Below are positions 46,801 through 55,466 of a stretch of DNA of 64,000 bases, piece after piece; position 1 is the stretch's first letter, and each line of letters begins with the position of its first letter. Under the pieces are notes generated by a model. The model was not told the origin of the DNA. It searched no databases and saw only the letters and a list, made by a program, of their open reading frames with translations. Origin of the DNA: Paenibacillus sp. DMB20. GTDB lineage: Bacteria; Bacillota; Bacilli; Paenibacillales; Paenibacillaceae. A program made the translations under genes and the position numbers. The stretch lies in contig NZ_LAZU01000022.1 of NCBI RefSeq assembly GCF_000987955.1, forward strand, positions 62,001 through 126,000, read 5' to 3'.

Positions 46801-48201
46801 AATGGAGGCAAAGTCCTCTTGCGCCACTCTCCAACCCATGACCGTTAAATCGATATCGGCGTAAGTGGCCTGAGTGGCGCTTACGGGTTCGGCCGATTTG
46901 ACCGTATCATCGGTCTTGGAAGAAATCCGGCTGTCCAATGCCGGGGCTATAGGCGCTTCGGGAGACGTATCCGCGCCCCCATATGTCGCTTGGGTCACGG
47001 AAGCCGAGCCCGTAAAGAAATAGCTTGGACTGGTGACTGCGCCGACCGAGATGGCAAGCTGGGCGCCTGCCGGCGAGCCCATCGAGTAGTAGTAGGGCCC
47101 GCTGTCCGCCGCATTGCCGTTGGCCACCACCGCAACAACGCCTGACAGAACGGCATTGTTCACGGCCATGGCATCCGGCGAGTTGGGATCCTTTTCCGTA
47201 TCGGAGCCGAGCGACAGGTTGATGACGTCCATCCCGTCCTTCACCGCTCTTTCGATGCCGTCAATGACCTGTGCGGAGGTGCCGGAGGCGCGTCCTGTCT
47301 CGGCATTCCGGCCAAGCACCTTATAGACATAGAGGTCGGCTTCGTACGCCACCCCTTTTTGGACGACATCGGACGACGTGTTGGCCGCTCTTCCCGCAAC
47401 CGTGCCCGACACGTGGGTGCCGTGCGACGTTCCGGCAAAGCCTTTTCCGACCGGGTCGTCTTCCACGGAAAGCGGCGGTTCTTCATAAGGGTCGTTGTCC
47501 TGCTCGAACGAATCCCATCCGCCTTTATAAGCGCCGGCCAAATCCGGATGCTTATAGTCAACCCCCGTATCGATGACACCCACCTTGAGCCCTTTGCCGG
47601 TCAATCCTTTGGCCCAGGCTTCCGGTACGTTGATCTGGTCCAACGGAGCGTTGTCATAGGTTGCTTCGCTTGCAGCCAGAGCCGGAGGCTCCTGCACCGG
47701 AATGGAGTAATAGGTTTTATTCTCATATATGGACTTTACGCCGGGGATCCCCGCCAGTTCGGGAATCCGGTTGGCAGGAACCGTAACCTCCAAACCGTTA
47801 AGAACGGTGTTGTACCGGTAGTTGACCCGCATCGGTATTCCCATCTCCTTGGCTGCGCTTTCAAAAGAAGCTTGCTCCTTCGATGCCGCCGTTTCCAGCG
47901 ACGACGCGGACATGCTGCGCAGTCCCATGCTCGCTGCGAACTTTCCGGCCGCGGCAGGTTCGCTGCTGAGCTGAACGATCACGTTTATTTTTCTCGCTGA
48001 AGAAGTGCCGATCTTCGGTGATATAAAGGCAGGTCCCGGCTCCGATGACAGCAGCCCTCCGTTCCTGGCCTTCATGACGATATTCTCGTGAAGATCCGGA
48101 TCGAAAGCGGCGTAACTGCCGGATGGAGCGGCAATGCTGGCTGACAATAGCAGGGCTAGTGAAACCACAGGCAATTTTCGGAAAAATGATTTCTTTTTCA
48201 A
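43834..48201 (-). CDS. Cell-surface subtilisin-like serine protease with PA and SLH domains
   Basis: Exported S8 protease of about 1455 residues. A signal peptide (RKLPVVSLALLLSASIAAPS) precedes an I9 propeptide (about 70-170). The catalytic domain has Asp in VIDTGVDYKHPD (near 210), His in SHGTHVSGTVAG (near 260) and Ser in NGTSMAAPHIAG (near 654). A PA domain is inserted near 440-580, the Vpr layout. Fn3-like modules, a Gly/Ser/Pro linker (near 1000) and three C-terminal SLH modules follow (FSPKGEVTRAEFAAML, FDPNANISRQEMSVML). TTG at 48201 has GAGGGA upstream; an upstream GTG at 48273 with AAAGGAGAG is the alternative and would place 24 residues before the signal peptide. Confidence 0.92.
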   Translation of the reverse strand: MKKKSFFRKLPVVSLALLLSASIAAPSGSYAAFDPDLHENIVMKARNGGLLSSEPGPAFISPKIGTSSARKINVIVQLSSEPAAAGKFAASMGLRSMSASSLETAASKEQASFESAAKEMGIPMRVNYRYNTVLNGLEVTVPANRIPELAGIPGVKSIYENKTYYSIPVQEPPALAASEATYDNAPLDQINVPEAWAKGLTGKGLKVGVIDTGVDYKHPDLAGAYKGGWDSFEQDNDPYEEPPLSVEDDPVGKGFAGTSHGTHVSGTVAGRAANTSSDVVQKGVAYEADLYVYKVLGRNAETGRASGTSAQVIDGIERAVKDGMDVINLSLGSDTEKDPNSPDAMAVNNAVLSGVVAVVANGNAADSGPYYYSMGSPAGAQLAISVGAVTSPSYFFTGSASVTQATYGGADTSPEAPIAPALDSRISSKTDDTVKSAEPVSATQATYADIDLTVMGWRVAQEDFASILGTEPQELVYADLGQPEDFEGLDVKDKIVLISRGNLAFVDKLANAKLKGAKAVIFFNGNSKPSNANEADLSASIPGRDGFINSILGEDYEFIPAFDMKGTLGRSIAKHIVSHPDEPMVISFGEKYAKIDVRGDTMASFSSRGPNADELLGIKPDISAPGVNIRSTYPAYGKFDPKASYDEAYSRSNGTSMAAPHIAGLALLLLQENPDWTPFDVRAALANTSDPIFDEENIRYDVYSQGAGRANVEQALTTPALLQTVEQITILDQNSNPKQVVNYGSSASFGVKPAGSEAQMMELQLKNTSGSKVRYQAKVVMHNEVTSDPSAPVPTPDVNGIKVELVGVGQDGTVSAEAGKTQPFFLSVQRKETAADGVYEGEVVLETEGMPTLHLPFALHVGDAPPETGYGIQEMSLTHTVITPNGDGKQDSTDLSFRLTEDANYIQLLLTDLSGTVVGLIDTIAEEDGQGNLSLLKKGYYEHKNINGSYIKTDEDGKVIVDKDGKPVYGKLKDGTYSIVVNALLIKDQKLVAEYLGFRSFRVDNTPAPGNGGGPGPGNGSGGGSGGGSGGGSPAPNPPKPNPNPPSAEGAPALQSVVKQGQAVKSVTASVNLLDGIQTLTVKDQDLQAAVSAAGTSPAALVLSVSKPEGKSTKAFLTPSQLAILSKLPAGSSVIVSNTGASMAVPAEVLKKAPAGAGIEMLIGNAEGQSGSFTKGMQGGTLIGTPVAFALNTVNNGTAKALPVPKPYRILSSFTVPGQLEANTAGVLYLEANGVYPAPSVLRKQQDGTTVVTVSRPGASTYAAASRPVKFADIASSYAESQIKALAGKLLINGTSETAFSPKGEVTRAEFAAMLSRALGLTSSAAAPFQDVQSGSWYARDVAAAYEAGLINGRSQDAFDPNANISRQEMSVMLAKAIELLQIKPKTEGPARVPYGDASALASYAQQSVQAVTELGLMNGETLGGVSFFRPQAPTTREAAAKVLHILLQKGELIN

Positions 48202-48327
48202 TGAATTCCCTCGATTCTCTTTAATAGTATTGTCTGGGCCTGATGAGCCTGTCTGGATGCTAAAGCGCTGCACTTCTCTCCTTTCAGCTAAAATATGGAT
48301 AAGAATGGTTAATTAATAAATTTGGAA

Positions 48328-48360
48328 ATATAGTATCACCAATTGCGATAGATTACTATA
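48328..48360. promoter_or_regulatory. Dyad upstream of the subtilase gene
   Basis: AATATAGTA and TACTATATT arms flank a 15-base centre in the A/T-rich region between the divergent subtilase and YeeE genes. A regulator site is possible. Otherwise this 540-base gap shows only the hairpin at 48661. Confidence 0.35.
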
Positions 48361-48660
48361 TTCGAAAAAGACTAGAAAAAAAGATGCGCATCAGCGACCG
48401 GAACGATTAAATTGGCAAATAATGTTACCCAACATATCGTTTCCCGTGGTTATACAGCCCTCTTTGCTGGCATATCCTGTCGCAAGAAAGGGAATATCCG
48501 CGCCATCTGGAAGGAATAATCCTGCAATTAGGCCTTAACTATTATTTTTCACGGGTCAAAATCTCTCTTTCAATTTCGTTCTGCAGACCCAGCCAAAAAC
48601 GAATGAATTTTTTTAAATCGCCATCCTGTTCATTCGAAGGAAAATAATATCAGGTTCATG

Positions 48661-48685
48661 TTCTTGCCCAAGAATCGTTTTTTTT
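48661..48685 (+). terminator. Small hairpin with T8 tract upstream of the YeeE gene
   Basis: TTCTTG-CC-CAAGAA followed by TCGTTTTTTTT, about 60 bases before the YeeE start. It could end an upstream transcript or act as an attenuator. Confidence 0.4.
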
Positions 48686-48747
48686 GTAGTAGAATGGAAT
48701 TTGTGAATTTACGCATCGAGACATTTAGAGCGAGGAGTTACAGTAAG

Positions 48748-49958
48748 GTGAAAAAAAGCATATTCAAAATGGTTCGGAAACTATTGGAGCCCTTATCTCG
48801 TCATGACCGTTGCAGGCATACTTAGCGCGATATACTTCGGCATCACCAAAACGGTATGGGCGGTTACCGGCGAATTTACCCGGCTCGGAGGCCATGTGCT
48901 GGAGTTCTTCGGGGTGGATGTATCGGGCTGGGCTTATTTCGGGCTGGTTCATATGGATGGAACGACATGGACGCGGACGGACGGGTGGATCGTATGGGGG
49001 ATGTTTATCGGCGCACTGGTTACGATTCTGCTCAGCAGCAATTTCAAAATTCGTCTGCCGAAGCAGAAACGCCGTTATGTGCAGGGCTTTGCCGGCGGAA
49101 TCATCGCCGGCTTCGGAGCACGTCTGGCACTGGGCTGCAACCTCGCCGCCTTTTTTTACGGGCGTGCCGCAGTTCTCTTTCCACTCCTGGATTTTTATCG
49201 TGGCCACGGCTGCCGGTACCTATCTGGGCGCGAAGGTCGTCAACACGAGATGGTGGAAAGGCAAGCCCGTGCTGACCAAAGGCGGTACCGCCCCGGCTGC
49301 GTCAACGGGCAAAAACCGGCAGCCGTTCATTGGCGCCGTTCTCGGCCTCGCGTATGCCGCTCTGATCATTTACTTCTATATTACAGGCCGGACGATGCTT
49401 GGCACGGCTGCCCTCTTTGGCGCGGCGTTCGGCATCCTGATCGAGCGGGGGCAAATCTGCTTCACCTCCGCATTCCGCGATCTGTGGATCAGCGGCCGGG
49501 CCACGATGACCAAAGCGATTACCGTCGGCATGGCGGTAAGCTCCGTGGCTACGCTTGTCGTCATTCTCATCTACGGCCTCGATCCGATTACGAAAATCGC
49601 CGCGCCGAGCACGTTTGTCGGCGGACTGCTGTTCGGGCTCGGGATCGTGATGGCCGGCGGCTGCGAAACCGGCATGATGTACCGGTTGATGGAGGGCCAG
49701 GTTGTCTTTTTACCGGTCTTCATTGGCAACATCCTCGGCGCTACCAGCCTGGCTTATGCCTGGGACCACCTGGGGGTCTATAATCTTCTTGTGAAGAGCG
49801 GCTCGCCTGTCAACCTGATTGCCGCCATGGGCCCGGCGGCTGCATTGACGGTTACGCTGCTCGTGCTCGGGCTCGGCTTTGCCGTCGCCGTTTACTGGCA
49901 AAAAAACTACCGCTTCGGCGTAGGATTCAAGAAAGGGGATATCAGCAATGTCCGTTGA
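48748..49958 (+). CDS. YeeE/YedE-family thiosulfate/sulfur transporter, two frameshifts
   Basis: Membrane protein of about 402 residues with roughly ten helices. It takes up thiosulfate or a similar sulfur compound in characterised relatives (TsuA). Family motifs are GARLALGCNLAAFFTGVPQFS near residue 130 and GGCETGMMYRLMEGQ near 305, each with the conserved Cys, plus GQICFTSAFRDLW near 235. Extra bases in A7 at 48751-48757 and T7 at 49151-49157 break the frame. GTG at 48748 (GAGGAG upstream) opens MKKAYSKWFGNYWSPYLVMT. The 3' end overlaps the TusA-like gene by 11 bases. Confidence 0.9.
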
Positions 49959-50175
49959 TTTTACACTGGATCTTCGTGGGGAATCGTGCCCTTATCCGGT
50001 CATCTACACGCTCGAAACCCTGCGTGATATGAAGAAAGGCCAACTGCTTCAAGTGATCTCCGACTGCCCTTCGGCATTCCGCAACGTACCGGAGGAAGTC
50101 GTGAAGCACGGCTATACGATGGCTCAGGAGCCGGTTAAAAACGGCCAGGAATTCAGCCTGTTCATTCAAGTTTAA
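49948..50175 (+). CDS. TusA/YeeD-family sulfur carrier protein
   Basis: 75-residue SirA/TusA-fold protein with the conserved LDLRGESCPYPVIYTLETL (sulfur-carrying Cys near residue 14). In the TsuA-TsuB pair the small protein accepts sulfur from the transporter. The 11-base overlap with the transporter gene fits that partnership. Confidence 0.93.
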   Translation: MSVDFTLDLRGESCPYPVIYTLETLRDMKKGQLLQVISDCPSAFRNVPEEVVKHGYTMAQEPVKNGQEFSLFIQV

Positions 50176-50206
50176 GGCATCTTTCAAATGATCTGTTTTA
50201 CCCAGC

Positions 50207-50247
50207 AAAAAACCTCTCTTCAAGTTCGAACGAAGGAGGTTTTTTTG
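50207..50247 (+). terminator. Rho-independent terminator after the TusA-like gene
   Basis: AAAACCTC..TTC / GAA..GAGG stem followed by TTTTTTT. Confidence 0.8.
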
Positions 50248-50384
50248 CATGGCCTACATTGCCATAGGATCGCATTCTGCATGCATATAGCTATATTTTA
50301 CATCCCATTTACACCCTGTGAACAATATTATGAGATGATGACAGTTGCTACATATCATTGAACAACAAGGGAGTTGTTGCGTTC

Positions 50385-52448
50385 ATGAAAAAGACCGTCA
50401 TCAGCGGCATTGCAAGCCTTATGCTAGCGGCAAGCATCAGCGTTACGGCGTATGCCGCAGACCAAAACGTATTTCGGGATCTGTCATCCTCGCCTTATCG
50501 GGAGGCCGTCCGGATCCTGCATGACAAAGAAATTGTCAGCGAGGGCAAGAAGTTCTATCCCGACCGGCATCTGACCAAAGCCGAAGCGGCGGCACTGTTG
50601 GTCAGAGCGTTTAAGCTGCCAACGATAGAGCCGCTTCCTTCGGATGACCCGAACTTGGCCAAAACCGTCCGCTATGAGGATCCGCTCGGCGTGATCGATG
50701 AATCGTTCACGGTTCCGTCCGCGAAAGACATTACGGACCACTGGGGCTATCACTATATCGAAGGGGCTTTAAAGGTCCGTGCGGATGAAGCCGAAGGCAG
50801 TCTTTATAAGCCAAACGATACGGTATCGAAAGCTGAATGGATCGATATGATCGTCCGTACCGTGTACGGCGCCGATCGGAAAGTCAATGCAGGGGACAAG
50901 GCTGCCGAGCTTGGCATCGCCACGAAGAAAGAAGCCATGAGCCAGGAACCCGTCACAAGAGGCGAAGCGGCAGCGATGCTTGCCAAGCTGATAGGGAGCC
51001 CCGACTTCAAGGTCATTACCGTGTTTGCTACGTCCGATATCCACTCCCATCTTGAGCCTTACAAGCCCAAAGACGCCAAGAATGAAATCGGCGGGCTTGC
51101 GCGGATGGGCAAAATCATTGACGATACGCGCAAAATACAGCCGAATACACTGCTTGTTGACGGCGGGGACGCGCCGTACAACACTAACATAGGCAATCTG
51201 TTCGAAGGCCGGTCTACCATTGATGTGATGAACGCCATGAAGTACGATGCCATGGTGCTCGGCAATCATGATTTTGATTTCCCCCTAAGCGTCATGAAAG
51301 CAAACGCAGAGCGGGCCAAGTTCCCGTTCCTGTCGGCCAACACGCTTTACAACGGCCAGCGTCCCGACCACCTGGACCCTTATGTCATTAAGGAAGTGGA
51401 CGGAATCAATATAGGGATCATTGGCGTTACGGATGACGAAAGCCATTATTATACCCATCCCAAAAACGTGGAAGGCATCAGCTTCAAGAATGAATTCGAA
51501 TCGGCCCAAGAGACCGTGAATGCCATCAAGGATAAAACCGACGTTGTAATCGCCCTTGCACATTTGCATGGAGACAACAAGGTTCTGCCGACCAAAGTCC
51601 AAGGAATCGACGTGGAAATCGGCGGAGGCCAGGATGTCGTCGATTTCCCGCAAATCATCAACAATACATGGCTGATCTCACCGGGAAAGCATGCCGAAGT
51701 ATTAAATCAAATCAATCTGAACGTGCTGAATGATGAAATGATCGGATTGAACTTTGCCCACATCTTCCTGACGAGCAACCTTGAGGAAGATCCGGCCGTA
51801 GTTAAGGTCATTGACGAGTACCGCGCCAATCTCGACAAGAAAATGCAGGAGGTTGTCGGCAAGACCGCGGGTTCGCTGGACGGCGAGCGGTCGACCGTGC
51901 GAATGAAGGAGTCCAATCTGGGCAATGCCGTTGCCGACAGCCTGCGCGAGATGACGGGAGCGGACATCGCCCTGCAGAACGGCGGCGGCATACGGGCCAG
52001 CATCGATGCCGGGGACATCACGCTGGAGGAGATCTACTCCGTACTCCCGTTCGACAATACCGTCGTTATGGTGGAGGCCAGCGGACAGACGATATGGGAT
52101 ACTCTTGAGCACAGCGTCTCCTGGTATCCGAGCGCAGCCGGCGGGTTTTTGCAGGTATCCGGCCTAAGCTACACCTTCGATGCCTCCAAGGAACCCGGCT
52201 CCCGGCTGGTTGAAGTAACCATAGACGGCAAACCGATCAATAAAGCGAAGAAATACAAGGTCGTCTCCAATGACTTCCTGACCGGCGGCGGCGACAAGTT
52301 CACGATGCTTAAGGAAGAGACCAAGCTTCTTTCGAAGACGAAGAGCTACCTGCGTGATGCCTTCCATGAATATTTGCAGAAGCAGAAAACGATCGAGCCA
52401 CGGTTGGAAGGGCGCATCAAGGTGTTGAATCCTTCGGAGAGCCAATAA
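50385..52448 (+). CDS. SLH-anchored 5'-nucleotidase / 2',3'-cyclic-nucleotide phosphodiesterase
   Basis: Exported enzyme of 687 residues. ATG at 50385 gives a clean signal peptide (MKKTVISGIASLMLAASISV). Two to three SLH modules fill about 20-205 (FYPDRHLTKAEAAALLVRAF). The calcineurin-type phosphoesterase at about 210-440 has metal motifs FATSDIHSHLEP, VDGGDA, GNHDFDF and AHLHGD. The 5'-nucleotidase C-domain at about 490-640 has NGGGIRASIDAG and FLTGGGDKF. It would release phosphate and nucleosides at the cell surface. Confidence 0.94.
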   Translation: MKKTVISGIASLMLAASISVTAYAADQNVFRDLSSSPYREAVRILHDKEIVSEGKKFYPDRHLTKAEAAALLVRAFKLPTIEPLPSDDPNLAKTVRYEDPLGVIDESFTVPSAKDITDHWGYHYIEGALKVRADEAEGSLYKPNDTVSKAEWIDMIVRTVYGADRKVNAGDKAAELGIATKKEAMSQEPVTRGEAAAMLAKLIGSPDFKVITVFATSDIHSHLEPYKPKDAKNEIGGLARMGKIIDDTRKIQPNTLLVDGGDAPYNTNIGNLFEGRSTIDVMNAMKYDAMVLGNHDFDFPLSVMKANAERAKFPFLSANTLYNGQRPDHLDPYVIKEVDGINIGIIGVTDDESHYYTHPKNVEGISFKNEFESAQETVNAIKDKTDVVIALAHLHGDNKVLPTKVQGIDVEIGGGQDVVDFPQIINNTWLISPGKHAEVLNQINLNVLNDEMIGLNFAHIFLTSNLEEDPAVVKVIDEYRANLDKKMQEVVGKTAGSLDGERSTVRMKESNLGNAVADSLREMTGADIALQNGGGIRASIDAGDITLEEIYSVLPFDNTVVMVEASGQTIWDTLEHSVSWYPSAAGGFLQVSGLSYTFDASKEPGSRLVEVTIDGKPINKAKKYKVVSNDFLTGGGDKFTMLKEETKLLSKTKSYLRDAFHEYLQKQKTIEPRLEGRIKVLNPSESQ

Positions 52449-52522
52449 ATTTCAAAAAAGCTTATAAGCTGACGGATCGAAACCGTGTTTGGAACCTTGC
52501 CTTATAGCGTATCTTTTCGAAT

Positions 52523-52584
52523 AAAAATCGCCCTTGGGGATGGTGGAACCTCACCACCATTTTCGCAAAGGGCGATTTCTTTTA
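52523..52584. terminator. Bidirectional terminator between the nucleotidase and greA genes
   Basis: AAATCGCCCTT (52525-52535) pairs with AAGGGCGATTT (52568-52578), with an inner TGGTGG/CCACCA hairpin. T-tracts lie on both sides. Confidence 0.85.
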
Positions 52585-52607
52585 TCCGTTTAGCTATAAT
52601 CGCGTCT

Positions 52608-53087
52608 TTATTCGGCCTTGATTTCCAGCAGCTCATATTTGATGATTCCCATCGGGGCGTCCACGTGTACGATGCTGCCCACTTCTTTGCCCATGAGCTC
52701 TTTACCCAATGGGCTCTCATAGGATATTTTGTTATCCATCACGTCCGCCTCAGCCGGTCCGACAATGCGGTATTCGACTTTTTCCTTGAACTCCAGATCG
52801 TTCAGAACAACGATCGAGCCCACGCCGACCTTGTTCAGATCCATTTGGTCGGCATCCACCACCCGGGCTTTTCTCAGCATTTTTTCCAGAATCAAAATGC
52901 GGGTCTCCATAAATGCCTGATCGTCCTTGGCGGAATGATATTCGCTGTTTTCCTTCAAATCGCCGTAACTGATCGCCACCTTCAAACGCTCTGCCAGTTC
53001 TTTGCGCTTTTCCTCTTTTAGATATCTCAGTTCTTCCTCCAATTTGGCATACCCTTCGGCGGTAACAATTACTTCTTCATTAGACAT
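52608..53087 (-). CDS. greA: Transcription elongation factor GreA
   Basis: 159 residues. The N-terminal coiled coil (about 1-75) carries GYAKLEEELRYLKEEKRKEL and DLKENSEYHSAKDDQA, whose acidic tip residues stimulate transcript cleavage. The C-terminal FKBP-like domain ends GIIKYELLEIKAE. It rescues backtracked RNA polymerase. Intact. Confidence 0.97.
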   Translation of the reverse strand: MSNEEVIVTAEGYAKLEEELRYLKEEKRKELAERLKVAISYGDLKENSEYHSAKDDQAFMETRILILEKMLRKARVVDADQMDLNKVGVGSIVVLNDLEFKEKVEYRIVGPAEADVMDNKISYESPLGKELMGKEVGSIVHVDAPMGIIKYELLEIKAE

Positions 53088-53111
53088 TCTTACACAGCTC
53101 CCTATTTAGAA

Positions 53112-53230
53112 GTTATTTAAAAAAGACAACTTTTGACTAAAAATGAATCCGGGAAGCGGCATCGGCGTCGAATCCGGCTTCATCCAACCTTCCGGGTGCT
53201 GAAAAAACGGCTTTTTTTGAACCCGAACTA
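53112..53230. repeat. Copy of the interspersed element, upstream of greA
   Basis: The left end GTTATTTAAAAAAGACAACT aligns with GTTGTTCAAAAAGTCGACTT of 29684-29703. The right end GGCTTCATCCAACCTTC plus TTTTTTTGAACCCGAACTA aligns with that element's right end. The middle differs. Confidence 0.65.
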
Positions 53231-53283
53231 CTCATGAGTCCAAATGTTTACTCCATTATTCCCCAAACTTGAGCAATCCATCA

Positions 53284-54051
53284 TCAACTCTTGAGCTCCA
53301 TCGGCTTGTCGTCGGCAAACACGTATGGATCGGCGCGAAGCACCGGTTCCAGCACCTCCGTTAACTTCACGGTATCGCATACCCGTACCAGCGCATCGCC
53401 GAAGCGCCCCTTTGCCATGGCCCCTCGCTCCTGAAGAAGCTCCTCCGCCTTCCAGAAGTGCTCGGAGGAGAACGGTCCACGGTGTCTCCGGGAAGGCACT
53501 TGAATTTCCGTGCCGTCCGAGAGCACCGTTACCAGTGCCTCAGGCTGGGCGGTAAGCCGGTCGGGGATGCCGACCCACTCCTCAATGCCGTGAATAAACG
53601 TATTCCGGCGCAAATCCACGCCGACCAACATGATTTGGGCCTTGCGGTCCAGCAGCTTTCCCCAAGCGGACTCCCTGTGGCAAGGAGAATCGAAGCGTTC
53701 GTCCCCTGCGGTAAACGAAACAGCGTCCCGCCCCAGTGCCGCTACGGAATGCGTCGGGTGATGGGAACGGACCACCTCTGGCCTTTTGCGGAACAGCTCG
53801 GGCAGGATGCCGACGCAGACCGGCGAGTGTTCAACCTCAAACCTAGGCTGGTCCGCATTAATATATGACCAGGTATGCGTCGGCAGGACAAGCAGGCCCT
53901 CCCGCATGTAATGCGACAGAGCATCCAATACGGTATCCGCTCCGCCTTCGACATCGCCGATGCTCTTCATCGAGGAATGAACAAGCAACGTTCCTGCCGG
54001 GTCGATTCCAAGCGATTCAAGATCATGCAGCAAACTGTTTTTCGTATGCAT
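53284..54051 (-). CDS. Aminoglycoside N(3)-acetyltransferase family protein
   Basis: 255 residues from ATG at 54051 (GGGAGGGG upstream). Antibiotic_NAT family motifs are GTLLVHSSMKSIG near residue 17, LVLPTHTWSYI near 53, RSHHPTHSVAALGRDA near 105 and SPCHRESAWGKLLDRKAQIMLVGV near 130. Members acetylate aminoglycosides, but many chromosomal Bacillales copies (YokD-like) have no proven drug substrate. It is a single gene with no mobile-element context. Confidence 0.88.
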   Translation of the reverse strand: MHTKNSLLHDLESLGIDPAGTLLVHSSMKSIGDVEGGADTVLDALSHYMREGLLVLPTHTWSYINADQPRFEVEHSPVCVGILPELFRKRPEVVRSHHPTHSVAALGRDAVSFTAGDERFDSPCHRESAWGKLLDRKAQIMLVGVDLRRNTFIHGIEEWVGIPDRLTAQPEALVTVLSDGTEIQVPSRRHRGPFSSEHFWKAEELLQERGAMAKGRFGDALVRVCDTVKLTEVLEPVLRADPYVFADDKPMELKS

Positions 54052-54089
54052 CCTAAGCCCCTCCCTCAATTACACTTTTCTATATTCAG

Positions 54090-54123
54090 AAAAAAGCGCA
54101 TCGCCCAGAGCGGATACGCTTTA
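54090..54123 (-). terminator. Terminator after rlmN
   Basis: AAAGCG..GCTCTGGGC..CGCTTT hairpin followed by TTTT on the minus strand. Confidence 0.55.
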
Positions 54124-54179
54124 CAGTAACAGGACAAGCGCCCTGAAAAAGAAACTTGCATATGAATCGTGCTTTTGGA

Positions 54180-55241
54180 TTACTGCGCTTTTCGGATTTG
54201 TTTGCTTCTCAGCTGGCCGCAGGCGGCATCGATATCGGTACCGTGCTCCAGGCGAACGCTAACGCTTACTCCCTGTTTCTTAAGCGTATCGTAAAAGCCC
54301 GTGATGCTTTCCTGCGTGCTGCGCTGATACTGGCTGTGCTCATCCACCGGATTGTACGGAATCAGGTTAACGTTCGCAAGGCTTCTTCTATCGCCTATCA
54401 GTTGGGCGAGCTCCAAAGCATGCTCCCGCTGATCGTTCACGCCCTTCAGCAAAATATACTCAAGGGTGATGCGCCGGTTTGTTTTTTCCAAGTAATAGTC
54501 AATGGCCGGCATGAGCTGTTCCAGCGGGTACGCGCGGTTGATCTTCATGATCCGCGTCCGCAGCTCATTGTTCGGGGCGTGCAGGGATATGGCCAGGTTC
54601 ACCTGCAGGTCGCTGTCGGCAAACTCCATGATTTTGGGAGCCAGGCCGCTCGTGGATACCGTAATATGTCTCGGTCCGATCGCGAGGCCCTTATGGTCCT
54701 TGATGACCCGGATGAAGTTCGACATATGTTCGAAATTATCGAACGGCTCGCCGATCCCCATCACCACAATGTGACTGACCCGCTCATCTTTCCGGGCCTG
54801 ATCCAAATGGAGCTGCACCTTCATGACCTGCTCCACGATTTCTCCGCTGGTCAGGTCCCGGCTCTTCTTCAGCAGGCCGCTTGCGCAGAAGCTGCAACCG
54901 ATATTGCAGCCGACCTGGGTGGTGACGCATACCGAAAGCCCGAACTTATGCCGCATCAGCACCGTCTCGATTAAATTCCCGTCCGACAAACGCAGCAAAA
55001 ATTTAACCGTCCCGTCCACCGACTCCTGCTTCGTGTGCTCCTCCAGCGTCAAGATGGAATAGTGCTCGGCTAGAAGCTGAAGAGTTTCCCTGTTTACGTC
55101 CGTCATGGCCGTAAAGTCGGCAACGCGCTCCCGGTACAGCCAGTTCCAAACCTGTGCAGCCCGTGATCTCTTGTGTCCCCGTTCCTCCAGCCAGGATGTA
55201 AGCTGATCTAAAGTTAATCCATAAATGGATGGTTTGTTCAT
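54180..55241 (-). CDS. rlmN: RlmN-family 23S rRNA (adenine-C2)-methyltransferase
   Basis: Radical-SAM methyltransferase of 353 residues. The cluster motif [11 protein letters not shown] lies near residue 118, [12 protein letters not shown] near 165, [14 protein letters not shown] near 220 and the C-terminal catalytic Cys in [10 protein letters not shown] near 340. These RlmN-type features modify A2503 of 23S rRNA and some tRNAs. Cfr, the resistance paralogue, is less likely because the sequence follows the Bacillales RlmN pattern throughout. A second rlmN elsewhere in the genome is possible. Confidence 0.88.
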   Translation of the reverse strand: MNKPSIYGLTLDQLTSWLEERGHKRSRAAQVWNWLYRERVADFTAMTDVNRETLQLLAEHYSILTLEEHTKQESVDGTVKFLLRLSDGNLIETVLMRHKFGLSVCVTTQVGCNIGCSFCASGLLKKSRDLTSGEIVEQVMKVQLHLDQARKDERVSHIVVMGIGEPFDNFEHMSNFIRVIKDHKGLAIGPRHITVSTSGLAPKIMEFADSDLQVNLAISLHAPNNELRTRIMKINRAYPLEQLMPAIDYYLEKTNRRITLEYILLKGVNDQREHALELAQLIGDRRSLANVNLIPYNPVDEHSQYQRSTQESITGFYDTLKKQGVSVSVRLEHGTDIDAACGQLRSKQIRKAQ

Positions 55242-55466
55242 TGAAATATCCTCTCTCTATAAAACGTTAAAATGAATTCTATTTCATGGGTTGACCTATG
55301 ATCGGCAACTACTTATTATTGTCCCAAACTTTAAGGATGAACACAAGGGGAGTTAAAGGTAAATCAAGCAGAACGGCTCTATCGGCTGATGACGGCCGCA
55401 CATTTTTCCCCCGGGGGCAATAAAATAAATCAGAACCATGACAGCAGCCCAGAAAGGTGTGACGTT

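Noticed and set aside
54180..55241. Cfr-type resistance methyltransferase
   Set aside because: Sequence motifs follow Bacillales RlmN; nothing specific to Cfr was seen.
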